64,000 nucleotides of DNA from Apricaphanius iberus (Eukaryota > Chordata > Actinopteri > Cyprinodontiformes > Aphaniidae), in NCBI GenBank assembly GCA_028564705.1, contig JAPXFQ010002671.1, forward strand, positions 496,001-560,000, in the 5' to 3' direction. The translations under genes and the position numbers were made by a program. Shown one piece after another: positions 1 through 13,145 of this stretch. The stretch's first letter is position 1. Each line of letters starts with the position of its first letter. Under the pieces are notes generated by a model. It was not told the origin of the DNA, ran no database searches, and worked only from the letters and a program-made list of their open reading frames with translations.

Positions 1-890
1 AAAAATTAACCTATTGTCACTTGTCACACTTGGTGTTTAAATCATCAAACCAATTCCAGTCCCAGACAAAGAAAACCTGAGTGAAGACAGAAAACAGTTT
101 TCAAATTATTTCTTTCGTGATGAGAAAATAAAGGTATTCAAACCATTCTAGCCTTCTGTGATATATAACTCAATCTTCCTTGGTAAATTATGAATGAACC
201 ATCATTAGCAAAATTTAACATCAATAGCTACACCCTGGCCTAATTACTAACCGACCAGTAGAATCACAATTCCACTTGAATAGAGCATTTCTGACAACAT
301 GGAGTAGACTAAAATATATTTTAAAAAAACGCATCATGACCTGATCTAAGGTAGATCCAAAACAGATGAGAAGCAAAGTCATCGATCTTTCATGTCAAAT
401 CTATTTTTAAATTTTTGGTATTCCAGGGAAGTGAGGGCAATTATCCACAAAAAGATAAAATACGGAGTAGTGGGGAACATTCCCAGAAGTAATGTTCTCC
501 AAAATTATTCCAAAAGCAAATCAACAACTCATACAGAGGGTCACACAAACCTAAACCAACATATAAAGCTTTAAAGGGTTCACTTGTCTTAATTCAGATC
601 AATTAATGTGATTTAACAAAAATAAATAGATTGCGCAAAAATATCACACATGGGACGGCAAAGTGAAAGCAGTTGCAAACTTTAAAGAACACAAAATCCC
701 AATTCAAATGTTGTGAAACACATCTTAATGATCCCAAAGACATTTGGGAACAATATTATGTGGACAACAAGAAAGAATTAGAACTTTTTCAAAGGTGTAT
801 ATCATGTTATACATCTAAGCTATTGTAAAACCAACAGTTTTTAAGAAAAAGACAAAAACACAATGTGTGTCATTATGGGTGTCTTGGGAA
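1..890 (+). mobile_element. Degenerate Tc1/mariner element (family B), 5' end cut by window edge
   Basis: The text follows, in order, the left end, leader and transposase region of a common teleost Tc1-like element. A terminal-repeat-like part lies near 25-60. A leader lies at 100-300 and a start region near 330-380. The stretch 720-860 reads like the transposase segment around the first catalytic aspartate, at 'catttgggaacaatattatg' and 'agaactttttcaaagg'. Frameshifts and stops are everywhere and no reading frame survives. Similarity fades after about 860-890, so the 3' half is deleted or too decayed to see. The family call comes from remembered consensus. Confidence 0.7.
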
Positions 891-3800
891 TTTAAAGAAA
901 GAGGCTTTATGACCTAGAATCCTAGAGTTCTAATAACACTGATTTGAAGAGGAAAGGAAAAATCGAAGAATATACATTTTTGGAAGAATTTTCAGTTTCA
1001 ACAACAGATGCAGCACTAAAGAAAGAATTAAGTGCCTTGCTATAGTCAGGGATCAATTTGTTTGCTCACTCATGGAACGGGCTTTGACTTTTGTTGATAA
1101 GGCTTCCACATTTCAAACTCTCAGCTTGGATAAAGGGGAAATCTTGGTAAAAAAGAGCTAGTATAAATGTCACTAGAAAACGTGAAGGCTGTCAGTGTTA
1201 CTTGGTTAGTTTTGATGTCTTGGTAGTTCCCCATTTTGGAATTGAAATCTGGTTACAGTTTGAAATAGGATTGCAGAGCAAGGGCAAACACGTTAAACAT
1301 AAGAAGAAAACACAAAATGATCCAAAACTTTGCAGTAGCTATATCCTAAAATTGGTGACTATAGCAATAGCTATGATGCAAAAAAAATTACATTTATAAC
1401 GTTGATCAGTGTTTTCATTCATTAAAGAGGTGTAACTTCTAGATGGCTGTGGAGGTTTTGGGTCTTTAGCTGTTTTTAGATAGACATCCGAAATATTCCT
1501 GGACAATTCAGCACTTGTAGTCGGCTTTTCAAGTACCAGAATATTGCCTTTCGGTTGCTTTCACACGGCAAGAATTGTACCAGATGGATCCTGATGAATA
1601 TCTGGGGCAGTCATATCCGTATATGATGTAAGTGTAGGGCGGTGGGTATACGTATGTCATTTCCCCAAACAAAATCATTTATGCAAGGATGGCCGACGAA
1701 ACATCAAAACTCCTCACTGTGCTAATCTTTGTGATGTCTGCAACTCGCCGCACATGGATACGCTTAAGAGACACAAATAAAGAAGCTGAACAGAAAGCAA
1801 AAGCGAAACGAAAGGGGTGTGAATGTAATGTGTGCACTCACAGCTTGTTACACACTTGTTACTAGTGGGTCAGGTGATAATAAACTTGTAAAAGTTATCC
1901 GCGCAGGGGGAAATGTTTGCTATCAAGCTGGAAGGTCAAAAAGACGAAGTCCGGAAAATCACAACTACAAGCTGAAGAATCCAAAAAAGAGTCATCATGA
2001 GGGCTGATCACCCAAGTGGAGGTAGACTTTAAAACAATATATGAAAATCAAATCTGTGTTTGTGTACACTTCATAGAGCTAAGCTAAAGGGCTAATTCAC
2101 GGTTTCATTTAATCTGGATATGGATCTAAAGCAGTTAGTGTGATCAAAGTGGATGCATATAATTTCATTTTGAACAGGGATTGATTGTTTATTAAACATT
2201 TTTAGATTTATAAAACCTTTTTACTCTCTGTAAAATCAAAAAGACGGAAAATTCTTATTGCTTTTCAACCATTTGCATTTTTTAGAATAAGAATTAGTGA
2301 GAAACAAAGCTTATTTTTTAAATAAACCTCGCTGTGTTATGTTACACTTATTAGTCAAAACTCATGTCTGCTACCTAAAATGTTTACTCAGTTTGTGAGA
2401 ACAAAAACATATATTCCCTACTTTCCCAGAAACAGATGTAACATCTTATCTTATTCTTGTGAACTCAACATTGTACATTGTCTTCTCTCATGAGCTGGAT
2501 GTACCGTCACCCTTAATACATCAAAATAAATGAAGGAACATGTACAGCTACAGAAATGGTACTGTTCCAAAACCAACTCTAAGGTGCTCTACTGTACCCA
2601 CCTGACAGGCACACACACACATTTACAGACATGCACATAAATACACTTTCCTCACCACACACAGTGTCTTGTTTTCAGGTTCATTAAGCCCCAGTGTTAC
2701 CTAGAATGGCTGACAGGATGAGGAACGGTGCAGAAATCTCCCCCTGCAGGTATCCATTCACATTATCATTGGGAAAAGGCTCTCTCGTCAGTGCCCTTGT
2801 TACGGCTCGAGGGGGGACCACTAATTAGAGAGACAAGGACTGCTTGTGAATAAGTCCATTACAGCCAATGCACCCAAAAACTTCAAATACCTGAAAAATC
2901 AGCAAAATCCCCGGTGCATCCCCCCAAGAAGTCTAACTTAGACTGAAGCTTCTTTTTAAACATGGATAAAAATTATGGTGAAAAGATGAACAGGAATTGA
3001 TGAGATGTCAGGTGTCTGAAAGGCTTTATGAAAATGATCCTTCAATTGGAAGTCATAATCAAATCAGACATCTGACTCAAGGATATCTCTCTTTTACCCT
3101 CCCCGGAAGCATTTTGGCATAGACAAACTCATGAAAGGAAAGTTTCCTCAACACCGGTAATGATACTATAACATCGGAAATGGTCCTGTCAAGGCGCATT
3201 CATCATTTGTGTGGCTTCTCAGAATAGGGATTAATTTAGGCAAAAACAGATCAAACCAATCATCAGCACTATTTAAGAGAAAAAGAAGAGACACAAACAG
3301 AAATGCAGCTTCTAATGACCATTTGATACTGATTTCTAATTAATCTAGTCAAACATACATGTGAAGACTAGTGATACGTGTATAGGTCTTAGATATAAAC
3401 TAGATTTTCTTTACACTCTGGTCCCAAGACAATAACAGTGTATTTTCCTATATTTTTGCATCCTACTGTCTAAAATTCACTGCTAGGAAAATCAACTACA
3501 TATATAAAAAACATGTCTGTTATTAAGCTATCAAACCCCTATACAGCTGTTAAAAGTATTGTGTAAGTTAAACTATATGTTAGTATAAAAGTTATGGATA
3601 TAATGTTGAAAATCACATTTCTTTCTATTTTTTTGAAGCAAAAAACGATCGACCGAACAGAGTGCAAACTACAAATTGCTACTTCTGCTCCAGTCTGTTT
3701 TGATTTAGCTACAATAAAAAATGATCCATTAGTCAGGATGGAAGCTCTAAGAAGGTAGGAGAATTAAGGCTGCAGTTGGCAGTATTTATGTGAGTTGATT

Positions 3801-4149
3801 TAACTGCTGGATAGGGTCCTCTTGTGAAACATGAGTCAGTTCCAGCATTTAACCTCAACATGCTAATTTATGCACCGTGGCATGGAGTACTTTATCATCT
3901 GCTCTTTGGGGAGAGACAGTCATCTCATTAGGCAGGATTTAATGAAATGCAAGGATACACTTCTTAATTCCATAGATGGCTGAAACAAAAATCCAGCGTA
4001 AATCCTGCAGTCCTCCATGGCTGTAAAAATCTTATCTGCCGGAGGAAGAGGTGTGAGGGAGATCATATGGATGCCAACAGAGGATCAAGCAGAAAGAAAA
4101 TATAGCGCTTTGTATGGAACTATTTTATGTATGATCATATTACAACAAA
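891..4149. other. Noncoding stretch, no gene recognised
   Basis: No open frame here resembles a known protein. Two short parts look more constrained than their surroundings: 2735-2870, with 'accactaattagagagacaa', and 3800-3960, with 'catgctaatttatgcaccg' and 'ctcattaggcagg'. A short (CA)n lies near 2610. A stretch at 1480-1623 has splice-like edges and is discussed under findings. Confidence 0.4.
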
Positions 4150-4304
4150 AACCCTATGTGTATTCTATTAATCTCAGTATAAATATTATGAAGACATTTA
4201 GAAGTTTCCTGGATAACATTTATGAGCAAACAACTAGAAGACTAGAGAACTGGTAGACATTTCAGGGATAAAGTTGTGGAGAAGTTTAAAGCCAAGTTAG
4301 TTAG

Positions 4305-4878
4305 CAGTATAGGGAGTTACTTTTTCAGTAACAGAGTAAAGTAACACATTATTTGTAAAATGTAGTACAATAATATATTACTTGTTATAATTTCAGTAGA
4401 GCCAGTTACAAATGTATTTTTTTTTTATTTCAGCCCAACGGATGTAGTAGACCAAGTCAAGTTGGTTATCGTAGAAGAAGGTCCAAGGTGCGCTTCCTGT
4501 TGCTCAAAACCAAATCATCAGAGAAGCAGGATGGCTGAGGAAAAGATTCACTGGACATTTACAACATGGCATTATTCACACAATTTTCTAAACTCAATAT
4601 CCATCAGTTGAAAAACTGTTCAGTGTCAGGAGTCTAATATTTGTGATAAACGCTTTTAGCGCCTTCTTTTTGATGTGATTTAAAAAACATGTCATGAGAT
4701 AGAAGGCATGCAAAAGCACCTGTGACTTGAAGTTTCATAAAATAGTGTTAAGAATAAAAAATTTGTGGTGTTACCCACTGAAAATATTTTTTACAAAAGT
4801 AACTTAAAGTAGTGTATTTCAACTACATTTTTGATGCTATAAATTTATTACTATTTTTTTGTAACTTGTCCAACACTG
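4305..4878. mobile_element. Non-autonomous hAT element inserted in Tc1
   Basis: The left end starts CAGTATAGGGAGTTAC and the right end reads GTAACTTGTCCAACACTG. As inverted repeats these match with a few changes and fit the widespread fish hAT end CAGTGTTGGGNAAGTTAC. The 8 bases before it (TTAGTTAG) and after it (TCAGTTAG) differ at one position, which fits the 8-bp duplication of hAT. Tc1 family A sequence lies on both sides. The 574-bp interior has no transposase frame, so it would depend on an enzyme supplied elsewhere. Confidence 0.85.
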
Positions 4879-4954
4879 TCAGTTAGTAAAATAATATATC
4901 AAGCTTTGAACATCCAATGGAGAACTGTTTAACCCATTAGGTGAAAATTCAATT

Positions 4955-5920
4955 CCATTGGAGTCATATCCAAACAGACCAAAGCAGAAGATCATTAAAA
5001 GATCTTCAGGTTTCATTTATGTTTGTGTTTCCATATTTTTTCACTTATGGTCTTGACATATTAGTTCATCCTTTTTTATGTTTAACTTTTTAGTTTATTC
5101 TGATCTTCTGTTATTTGTGCATTTGGATTTAGTTTCCTTAGATCTGTGTTTTCCTTTTCCTTACTGTTAATATTAATTAAAAAAAATTCTGGTGTTTAGC
5201 ATGATGAGTGTTCATTTGTCCTGCTTCTTCCATTTCCTTCATTCCAATGGATTGTGACTCCATGCAACAGGTATTCCCTGATGGCCTCACCTGCAGCCCA
5301 TGTCATTATCAAATCTCCTCCAAGATGTATAAATCCTTCTCTGTTTTAATTTTGCTTTACATGTTCCTCTGTGATATGATCCATTTCCCCCTTGCCGTTT
5401 TGCTGCCTGTCTTTCAAATCAAGACCTGTATGTTTTTCGGTAAGTGTTTATTAGAGAGAATGTGCCATGATCCTCCCAATCTCCCCTGCATTCTTTGGTC
5501 CTACTACAAATCCACAAATCATGACACAAAAATGGTTATACTAATGAATTTTATTTGATTGTTTCAATGTAGATGCATAAAAAAAATAATAAATTATTTC
5601 ATGGCTAAATATAACTTTTGAAAGAACTGGCAAAATAATCATCCTTCTTTGCTCTGTTGTGTCACCATAGTCACAATCAAATGCTGTAATTTTAATATTA
5701 TCTTTGTGTGTGAGCTATGTTTGTTCATAAATACAGTACATGTCTTCAAATAATAACCAGTTATCCGGGATCCCTATAAAGCTCAGCAAGTTTAACTTGG
5801 GCTCCTCCCCCAGATTCCACCAAAATGATTTTAAGCAATGTTGATTATAATGGTGATGTTCCCAACAGCGAAAGGGGGCCCAAATAAACATTTTCCTAAG
5901 ACATACACACAGTTTTGAGC
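4955..5920. other. Unassigned insertion within the Tc1 copy
   Basis: Flanking Tc1 family A sequence stops near 4950 and resumes near 5925, while the consensus distance between these points is only about 200 bp, so most of this interval is foreign. The part 5270-5400 ('cctcacctgcagcccatgtc', then a 'gatgtataaat' segment) resembles the promoter side of fish LTR elements, but I could not find paired LTR ends. An open frame of 116 codons (5208-5558) resembles nothing known to me. Confidence 0.4.
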
Positions 5921-6335
5921 CAGCTCTGCCTTAACGGGAAAGTGGCAAGAAGGAAATTATGTTGAAAAGAATCCACAAGGGAACCCATTTTTAGCTTGTC
6001 ACAAGCTGTGAAGGGAACACAGCCAACATTTGGAAGAAGGTGTTTTGGTGAGATGAGACCAAAATCAAGCTTTGTGACCTACAAACAAAATACTAAGTCT
6101 GACAGGGAGCCAATATAGCCCCCTGATGCATTATCCTACAGTTAAACATGGTTCTAGTAGCATCATTCTGTGGGATTTTTCTTCTACAGCTGGGGTAGTG
6201 AAGTTGAGCAGAGGTGATGAAAAGACAAATGGAGCTAATTACAAGGCAGCCCTAAAAAAAGCCTTTGGATGCAGCAAAAGACTTGAGACTGGAGCAGAGA
6301 TTCATTTTAGTGCTCAGAGTATAAAAAATTGAAGC

Positions 6336-8639
6336 ACTTTACATGTTATTTCAAAACAAGAAGCAAGTGGATCGTAGGAACTTTTGTCCCGACTTCTGAC
6401 ATAATTAAAAAACAGTGAGATATTCAAAGAGGAAACAAAGGTTATGATTAAGTACCAACAGAACAAGACAGTTAATGGTAAAAACAAAAACAAAAAATGA
6501 GACCACTCTGTTGATGGTTGCTGGCAAATGAACATTCACATCAAGCCCAGCCTGTAGACAAGATTCATCAGACAAGACTCACACTCAGCAGCATGATACA
6601 GAACATTAACATCATAATTTACATAAAATTACTTACATACTGGTGTTGAGTTTAATTTGTTTGACCACTACAGTGCAACAGCAAGGAAAAGATTAATTCA
6701 GGCACCACAAGGGAGCTATGCTTACTCTTCCACGTGGTTTATTCCTGCGATGTTGTCGAGGAAAATAAAGAATAACATAGCAAACTCTCTCATTACTAAC
6801 AACTCCCTTCACTCCTACCAGTATGTATAGGCCAGTATAGCTTTATACTCACCCACCAAAGACACGTCTGCAACTGAATTTGACATATGTTGACATTGGT
6901 GTTTCTGAGGCCAAAAAAAAAAATTATTTAACAGCATGTCTGTTCCCTAAGTTGATACAGAAGGTAATAGGGCTTAAACGTTCTTCATCTTTCACACGTT
7001 TGGCCTGCATTTTAATGGTGTTCAACTCAAGTCATAATATCTGTTGTCATCTGTTACAAAAGCACTGGAACCGCATGGTCAACCCGCTTTCAGAGTCATT
7101 AGGTTCAGAGATCACTCTGCAGGACACCATGAACTGGAGAGCATTTTGTGGACCACAGGGAACAGTGGGTGCCAACAGTGTTATCTCATTAGACCTTCAA
7201 ACACAGCTAAAAGGGCTTCAATCTGCTTTGAGGGAAATTTGATTCAGCATTTCCTTTTGTCCTTTTTTGTCATTTTTTGGCAAGTCTATTCATGAAAGTG
7301 AAAAACAGCATTTAGAAAGGGCTAGATAGCCATGCAATGTATAGCTGTTTATTGTGTGTGTATGCATGTGGGAGCTGATATATTGCAGACAAAGCTGTTT
7401 TAGAAAACAGACTTAATCGAAGACAACAGTTTCCAAATATAAGGATGTAACAACAGCAGGCTTCAATGTTTTTGAAAAAGTTCGACATTGAGAATTAAGC
7501 CAGCTTCTCCTTAAAATGCTGGTTTCCGACCTGAACTTTATAAAAGGTTGTCTCGCTAGTCCTGAATGTAATATTACTACTACTTGTTCATATAAAGTTG
7601 TATTTTCAGGATTATCTTCAGTTCATCCTCAAAACGTGTGCCAATGTGGTTGGAAAGCCATACCATCAATACAAAGTTAAGAATACTGCTTTAAAATTAA
7701 CTATAACACCTCTAAGTATTATAAAAAATATGTTACAACTTTTCTTTTAGGGTTCTGAACCTCTTTACTCAGACTTTACCAAACACTTCTTGTTTCGATT
7801 ATTTATATAATTAGTGTATTTTAACATTTTGACCCCCCGGAATGCATTTGCAGGAAAAAAAAAAAGTATTCCAGTGTTTAGAGTCGCTATTCAGTAATAA
7901 CTGTAGCATAGATACATTTTCCAATATTTTTTTAAGGTTGATTTCTGATGACATTTAAAAAATGTAATGGCAATAAGGGAGTGCCAAGCTGTCCCGATGG
8001 ATTACTGCGGCAGATCTTGGGTCTCTCACTTTGACCATCGAGACACTAGAAACATCTGTATGACTGGATTCATGATAACTGGATATCTGATTATTATTGC
8101 ATGGTGGATTTTCTGAGGTATCACATACTTATGGCTTTAAAGGCAGAAATTTGCACACTGCCCAGGCTACAGGAAGCTGCCTGGCAGTTGTAACGCTCAG
8201 ACTCTTGCGATTTTAAAGCAAAACTGGACTTGTTTTTCGCTCTGTGGGGAAACAACTTGGAGAAAGTTCTCAGCCTGGCTGGAGGAAAAATTACCCTTAA
8301 TTTGGCTACTGGAAAGGAGACCACTCAATGGATTCTAAGGTGAGAGGGAAAAAAAGTAATCCTTGCCTGTGCATTTCTTATGAATGTAGAAGAACGCTCC
8401 AACCCCCCCTCCCCCCTCCGTCAACTATGAGCTCTCCAAAGTCGCAAATTATATCATAGGCGACAGACTGTAGGATTGAGCTGTGTGGAGTTCATGGGTT
8501 ACTGACTACTGGCACACACACCTGCACACACTTCCTTGACATTACTGTCCTGGCTGTTCCTATGAAGCTCCTTCAACTTCAGTGAGCAACTCGTGTGAGT
8601 GCTGTGTGAAGCCTAGATTATACTACTCCGACTGCGAAT
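6336..8639. other. Noncoding stretch, nothing recognised
   Basis: Several open frames of 60-120 codons (for example 6880-7242) have no recognisable domain and look like chance. No repeat ends, RNA genes or strong motif clusters stand out. Confidence 0.4.
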
Positions 8640-8875
8640 TTGACGGAGACGTTTTTCGTTTATGGTTCTCCGTTTCTTTCTCTCATGTTGTTGTGTGCCG
8701 CTTGTAGCTGGCTGCAATACCACAGTAGGCTGGTATCTGTCTGTGGAATGATGCTGTTTGTCTGTCTACTCTTGATTGGGCTGTACCAAAATGAATTTCC
8801 CCTCTCGGGACAATGAAGGATTATTCAGTTCAGTTAAACTAATTCAACTTCAATTAAATTAAATTCAGTTTATTG
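8640..8875 (+). repeat. Probable LINE (L2-like) 3' tail
   Basis: The run 'atgaatttcccctctcggga' followed by 'caatgaaggattattcagtt' is the typical end of fish L2/Maui-type LINEs (AATTTCCCC…GGGACAATAAAGGATTATTC), followed by a slippery tail of ATTCAGTT/ATTCAATT units. No reverse transcriptase frame remains upstream, so this is a strongly 5'-truncated copy. The upstream boundary is uncertain. Confidence 0.55.
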
Positions 8876-11800
8876 TTATTTTAATATTTGTATCCTATAA
8901 ACCACCTGAAATTGTCCTGTGGCTTAAATGTGCTATACAACTTGCGTGACCATGCCTATAGAATATCTTCAACCTGTATTTGCACATATTCGTATATCTA
9001 AAAAACGCCATTCTTAAGCTGACAGGAGAGCTTTTACCTACTTTCTGAGAGCTGCTACTCTCTTTTAGTGTTCATGTACGTCCACATCACCATGACAGGA
9101 AAAACATACCCACCACTACCAAAGAAAGAACTTAATGTCCTATTCAACCTGCTGCTCGGCAGCATTTTTAAAAATTGCTCAATTTTTCCCTCCTGTCCCT
9201 CTGACATATTATTATATATTGTTTCTTTGGGAAAGCAATTTCTATTATTTCCATGGGAAATATAAAAATTTAAAGAGGAAAAAAAGGAACAGAGAATGCA
9301 GGATGTGGAAGAACATTTGGGCAAAAGAGGTGAAGGCAAAAAGCGACTGAAAGGCTGTAATTATTTGAAATAGTCTGCTAATGTGTATTATCATGTCATT
9401 AAATGTAAATGAGATGGAGCTAAAAGACTAAATGAAGAGTAGTTGCTATGCAATGAGAAAAATAAAGGAAGAAAAATAAGAAAATGTACACATAAAATAA
9501 AGAATGTCAACAAGACCTTTTATTTATCTGGACAAAATTATTTCATGACAGAAATAATCCAAGAAGGAGAAGCTACGAATGATCAAATGCTGGGATGTTT
9601 TTTTTCAAACATCAAGTTCAATGTACCAAACCTTTAACATAAAGGGAAAAAACGGGAAGTGATTTAGTGGGAAGACCCTCGTCCAGAAGACAACTGGTCT
9701 TGACTGCAAGTGGGTGGGTGTACTGTAAGCGTGCGAGCATGCAGATGTGTTTACTCGTGCATTCGCTCACAGACATGAGTTAGCATCATTCCACTCCAGC
9801 TGCTTAATAAGGCTGTCTGGACCAACAGGCCATACCCCCCCCCCCCCAACACCATTCTCGGCCCGTTATCAGAAGCATTAAGGCTGAATATTAATAGCCC
9901 AGCCTAAGACGCATGCCATTAAGCCCGACTGGCCATTCCTCTCTGTCCTCTCCCCTTCGCTGTACAGGAATTAATGAATTGTGGGTAAAACAGGGTACAC
10001 AAAAGAACAAGAGGGATAGTGAAAGTGGAAGAGAAATTGGGAGCTTGGCTGGTGGATATTTCTCAACAGCAAAAGACCAATATGAGCAGGAATGCAGCAT
10101 GTCATGTGTGGATAACGGAGAACAAAAAGAAAGAGATCTAAAAATAACTTCTTTCATTTGCAGCATTAGTAACACACTCCTGACAAACCATTTTGCATGG
10201 ATTAAGAACCAAAGAAAAATTATTTGTAGTGGTTTCTTCATCTTTATTTCGTTTGACGGAACACGGAGTGAAGAAGGCACTTATTACAGCCCTAAGTGCT
10301 GTGCTGTTGCAGCCTAAGCAAAGTGAGCTGTTAACGGATATAATTTGGGCAGAATAGCTGGAGGAGAGCTTTTGATATGCAGAGGAGCTGACCTCTGGAC
10401 TCCCACTTTAATTGGGTTTTTAATTTTCCAGGCCATCTGACAGTATCAAACATGATCCCTGAGCTTTGGCCTCGCTGATTGGAGGCACCGTGACAAGAGG
10501 AGGCTGACATTCCCTTTGCTTTTCATGGAAGGGAGGACAGCAGAAAGAAAGAGCAGAAAAAGGAGCGAGAGTGGAGAAATAAAAGCATGCATACCAAAAG
10601 AAGATTGGAATGGAAATGTGCCTTAATAGTAAGGAGCTGAGTGTACCATTGTGCAGAGAGTATATTGAGGCATGGCAGTGATGGGATACCACCCTCAGAG
10701 AAAGAGAGGAAAAGTGCAGGCTTTTGAAATACAGGCTGTCACTTTTGACTAGTGACAGCACACCGAATGACCAAAACCAGACTTCAGCAACTGAGGAGGA
10801 TCCCCAATTCTATACAGTAAACCAGGAGTTCTCAAATGTTATGTTTAAAGCACCAAATTTGTTATAAAAATAAGGTCAAAGGTCCCACAGAAGTAGCAAT
10901 GAGCAAATTGATATTAACTTTGCTTTAAGCAAAAGAAAATGACTTTTGTGCATGTAGTGGCTTGTTGTACTAATAGTACAACAAGCTAATAGCTAATAGT
11001 AAAGAAACCACTAAGTTCATCAATTTAACTACTTGTCTCAAAAAATAGTATTGTCATTATTTACCAGAAAAATTAAAAAATAACCATCAAGTAAAATATC
11101 AAAAAGAAACAGTAAAATCAAAAAAAAGTTACGTTTATAAAAAAAAAAATCTAAGAAAAATTTCAGATATCTAAATGCATTACGTTTGATTAGTATTACA
11201 GTAGTACGGTATCCTGACTAACTGACTTTCTACACAGTCTTTTCCTTTTAGACATGCGTTATCTGGGTTTTAAAAAGCTGCCACACTGTTCAAAAAACCC
11301 TTCACATAACACTCATGTATTTCTGAAAAGAAACCATCGGACTTGGCTCATAACTTTATGACAAGTTTGAAACATTTAAAATCTGCTAAGGATTATTCCC
11401 AAACTCAGTCTGCAGAACTAGGTAACAATAGCCTAATTTCTCTGTTTTGATATGACTTGTTAATAATTAACCTTGTAACATGTTTGCATTTCCAATTATT
11501 CCTGTGTGAACAAAACTTGCATAGAAGTTGTTTCATGGAAAAGCCGTGTTGATTTGAATGTTGCAATTAATAACGATGAATTTTAGAAGTCCCTTTCACA
11601 TAGGGAAACAAGAAAAGCACAGCCTTTTACTGTCTCTGTGTGTTTCTTAAGAGAGCACATTTTTTTTGGGGGGGGGTTTAGAAGCCAGGCCCAAACTGGC
11701 TCACTTACAGTATATTGAGACAGCTGAGGGATTGATGTATTTGGCTCAAACTTGTGAATTAGAACAGGCCAGAGGGTGCTCAGAGGTGCTTCTACCTGTT

Positions 11801-12824
11801 GGGTCTATGAAGGAAATGTTTTGTGAAAGGCTATAGCAGCATGCTACACTGTGTATAAGTCATTCCCACACTGCTTTTGCGAAAGTTTGGGCTGAGTGGG
11901 CTACATTAAACTCACAGACAGGGAGCTGCAGCAACTAATACAACATTCATAAAAATTCAGGTTAAGGGTAAATTGATACTTAGGGAAAACCCAGAATTTG
12001 TTCGAAATCAACACATTTAATTGTATATTTTGTATCTATGCTAAATTATGAGTATTACGGTGGGGTTCTATACAGACTTGTCGTTCAGTCCAATCAAAGT
12101 CAAAGCCTTGAAAGATTAGAACTGCTGCATTATACAAGCTACAGGAATGTTAGCATACTCCGGTCCTGTTCCAATTTACATGAGGATGTTATGGAAAAGA
12201 TAAATCTACTTTCTTTCAGAGAGGATGAGGCTGGAGTCTTGATCAGGATATTCTTATATTTCATTTCGGCCAGTCTGGCACAGAAGGCAAAACTCAACTG
12301 CCTTACACCCGTCCCATAACTTTCTACAAACTCTAAAAACTTCACATCTCTACATCATGGAGTAGAAATATTTTTTTAAGTAAGGCTACATTGTTAAAGC
12401 CTAAACATGGCCCATCAACACACTAACCACTATAGTTATCACCTGCGCCAGTCCATCTGGCTTACCATCATGTATCACATCATTTGTGTCTTGTGGTTTT
12501 TGGGGTAAGGGGTTCTCAATGGTGCCTGTTTGTTCAATCTGGAAGACCACACAAAGCGTTTCAGCCCTCTAATCTCCTAACCAAACAAGACAGCAATTAC
12601 CCAAGCAGATAACTAGGGGACATTTTCATCCACAGTGACAGTAAGGGTGCAGGAGTCTGCCTGTTGTAGACACAAGGAGGAAGATAGATGCACAGAGATG
12701 GAGGTTGGTGTCTTGTTTGAAGAAAGGAAAGGTCCATCCGAGAGTCAAAATACACTGCAGTGACACATGCTGCACTTATTAATGGACAGTTATCTCAAGG
12801 AACACCAAAAGGACTCCCTTAAAC
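8876..12824. other. Noncoding stretch with two possible regulatory patches
   Basis: There is a C13 run at 9835-9847. The stretches 9780-9960 ('ctgaatattaatagcccagc', 'gcatgccattaagcccgact') and 10370-10520 ('cactttaattgggtttttaa', 'gagctttggcctcgctgatt') have the repeat-free, motif-rich look of conserved enhancers. Around 10815-10880 'ccaggagttctcaaatg' resembles a hAT end, but no partner end is seen. Overlapping open frames on both strands near 9891-10317 have no known domain. Confidence 0.35.
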
Positions 12825-13145
12825 ACTCTAAGATTTTGTTTCATCACAGGCACAAGCTTAAATGTGTTTTACAGGTATTCTGTGTGATAGACCAGTTCAT
12901 TGAAAGAAATAACTGTGATAGAGAAGAAAAAGGTATTTGTCTTTGTGTTCAACACTCCTTCATCTTGGTATAAATTAATCTTAATATTAATCTAACTGTT
13001 CTTTAAAGACATCAAATAACTTTTATCTGAGATTGTTCAATCTATCATTTGAAAATGGAAACACTATAATACCCAACTACAAACATGCCAATACACAGAC
13101 GTCTACCTAAACTGATAGGTTTGGCAAGTAGGGCCTTTATCAAAT

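Larger units (their letters stand above)
4150..6335 (+). mobile_element. Degenerate Tc1 element (family A), interrupted twice
   Basis: Three pieces belong to one Tc1 copy. Piece 4150-4304 matches the leader and transposase N-terminus, including 'cagggataaagttgtggaga'. Piece 4887-4950 resumes with 'caagctttgaacatcc'. Piece 5925-6335 holds the middle of the transposase: frame 6126-6332 reads 'PTVKHGSSSIILWDFSS' and later 'KRLETGAEIHF', the usual run before the second catalytic aspartate, and the QDNDPKH motif itself is gone. The first break is filled by a hAT element with a target duplication. The second holds about 970 bp of unassigned sequence. Nothing after 6335 is recognisable as Tc1. The element is inactive. 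Confidence 0.85.

Noticed and set aside
9891..10317. Overlapping 129- and 134-codon frames on opposite strands
   Set aside because: No recognisable domain on either strand; likely chance in moderately GC-rich DNA.
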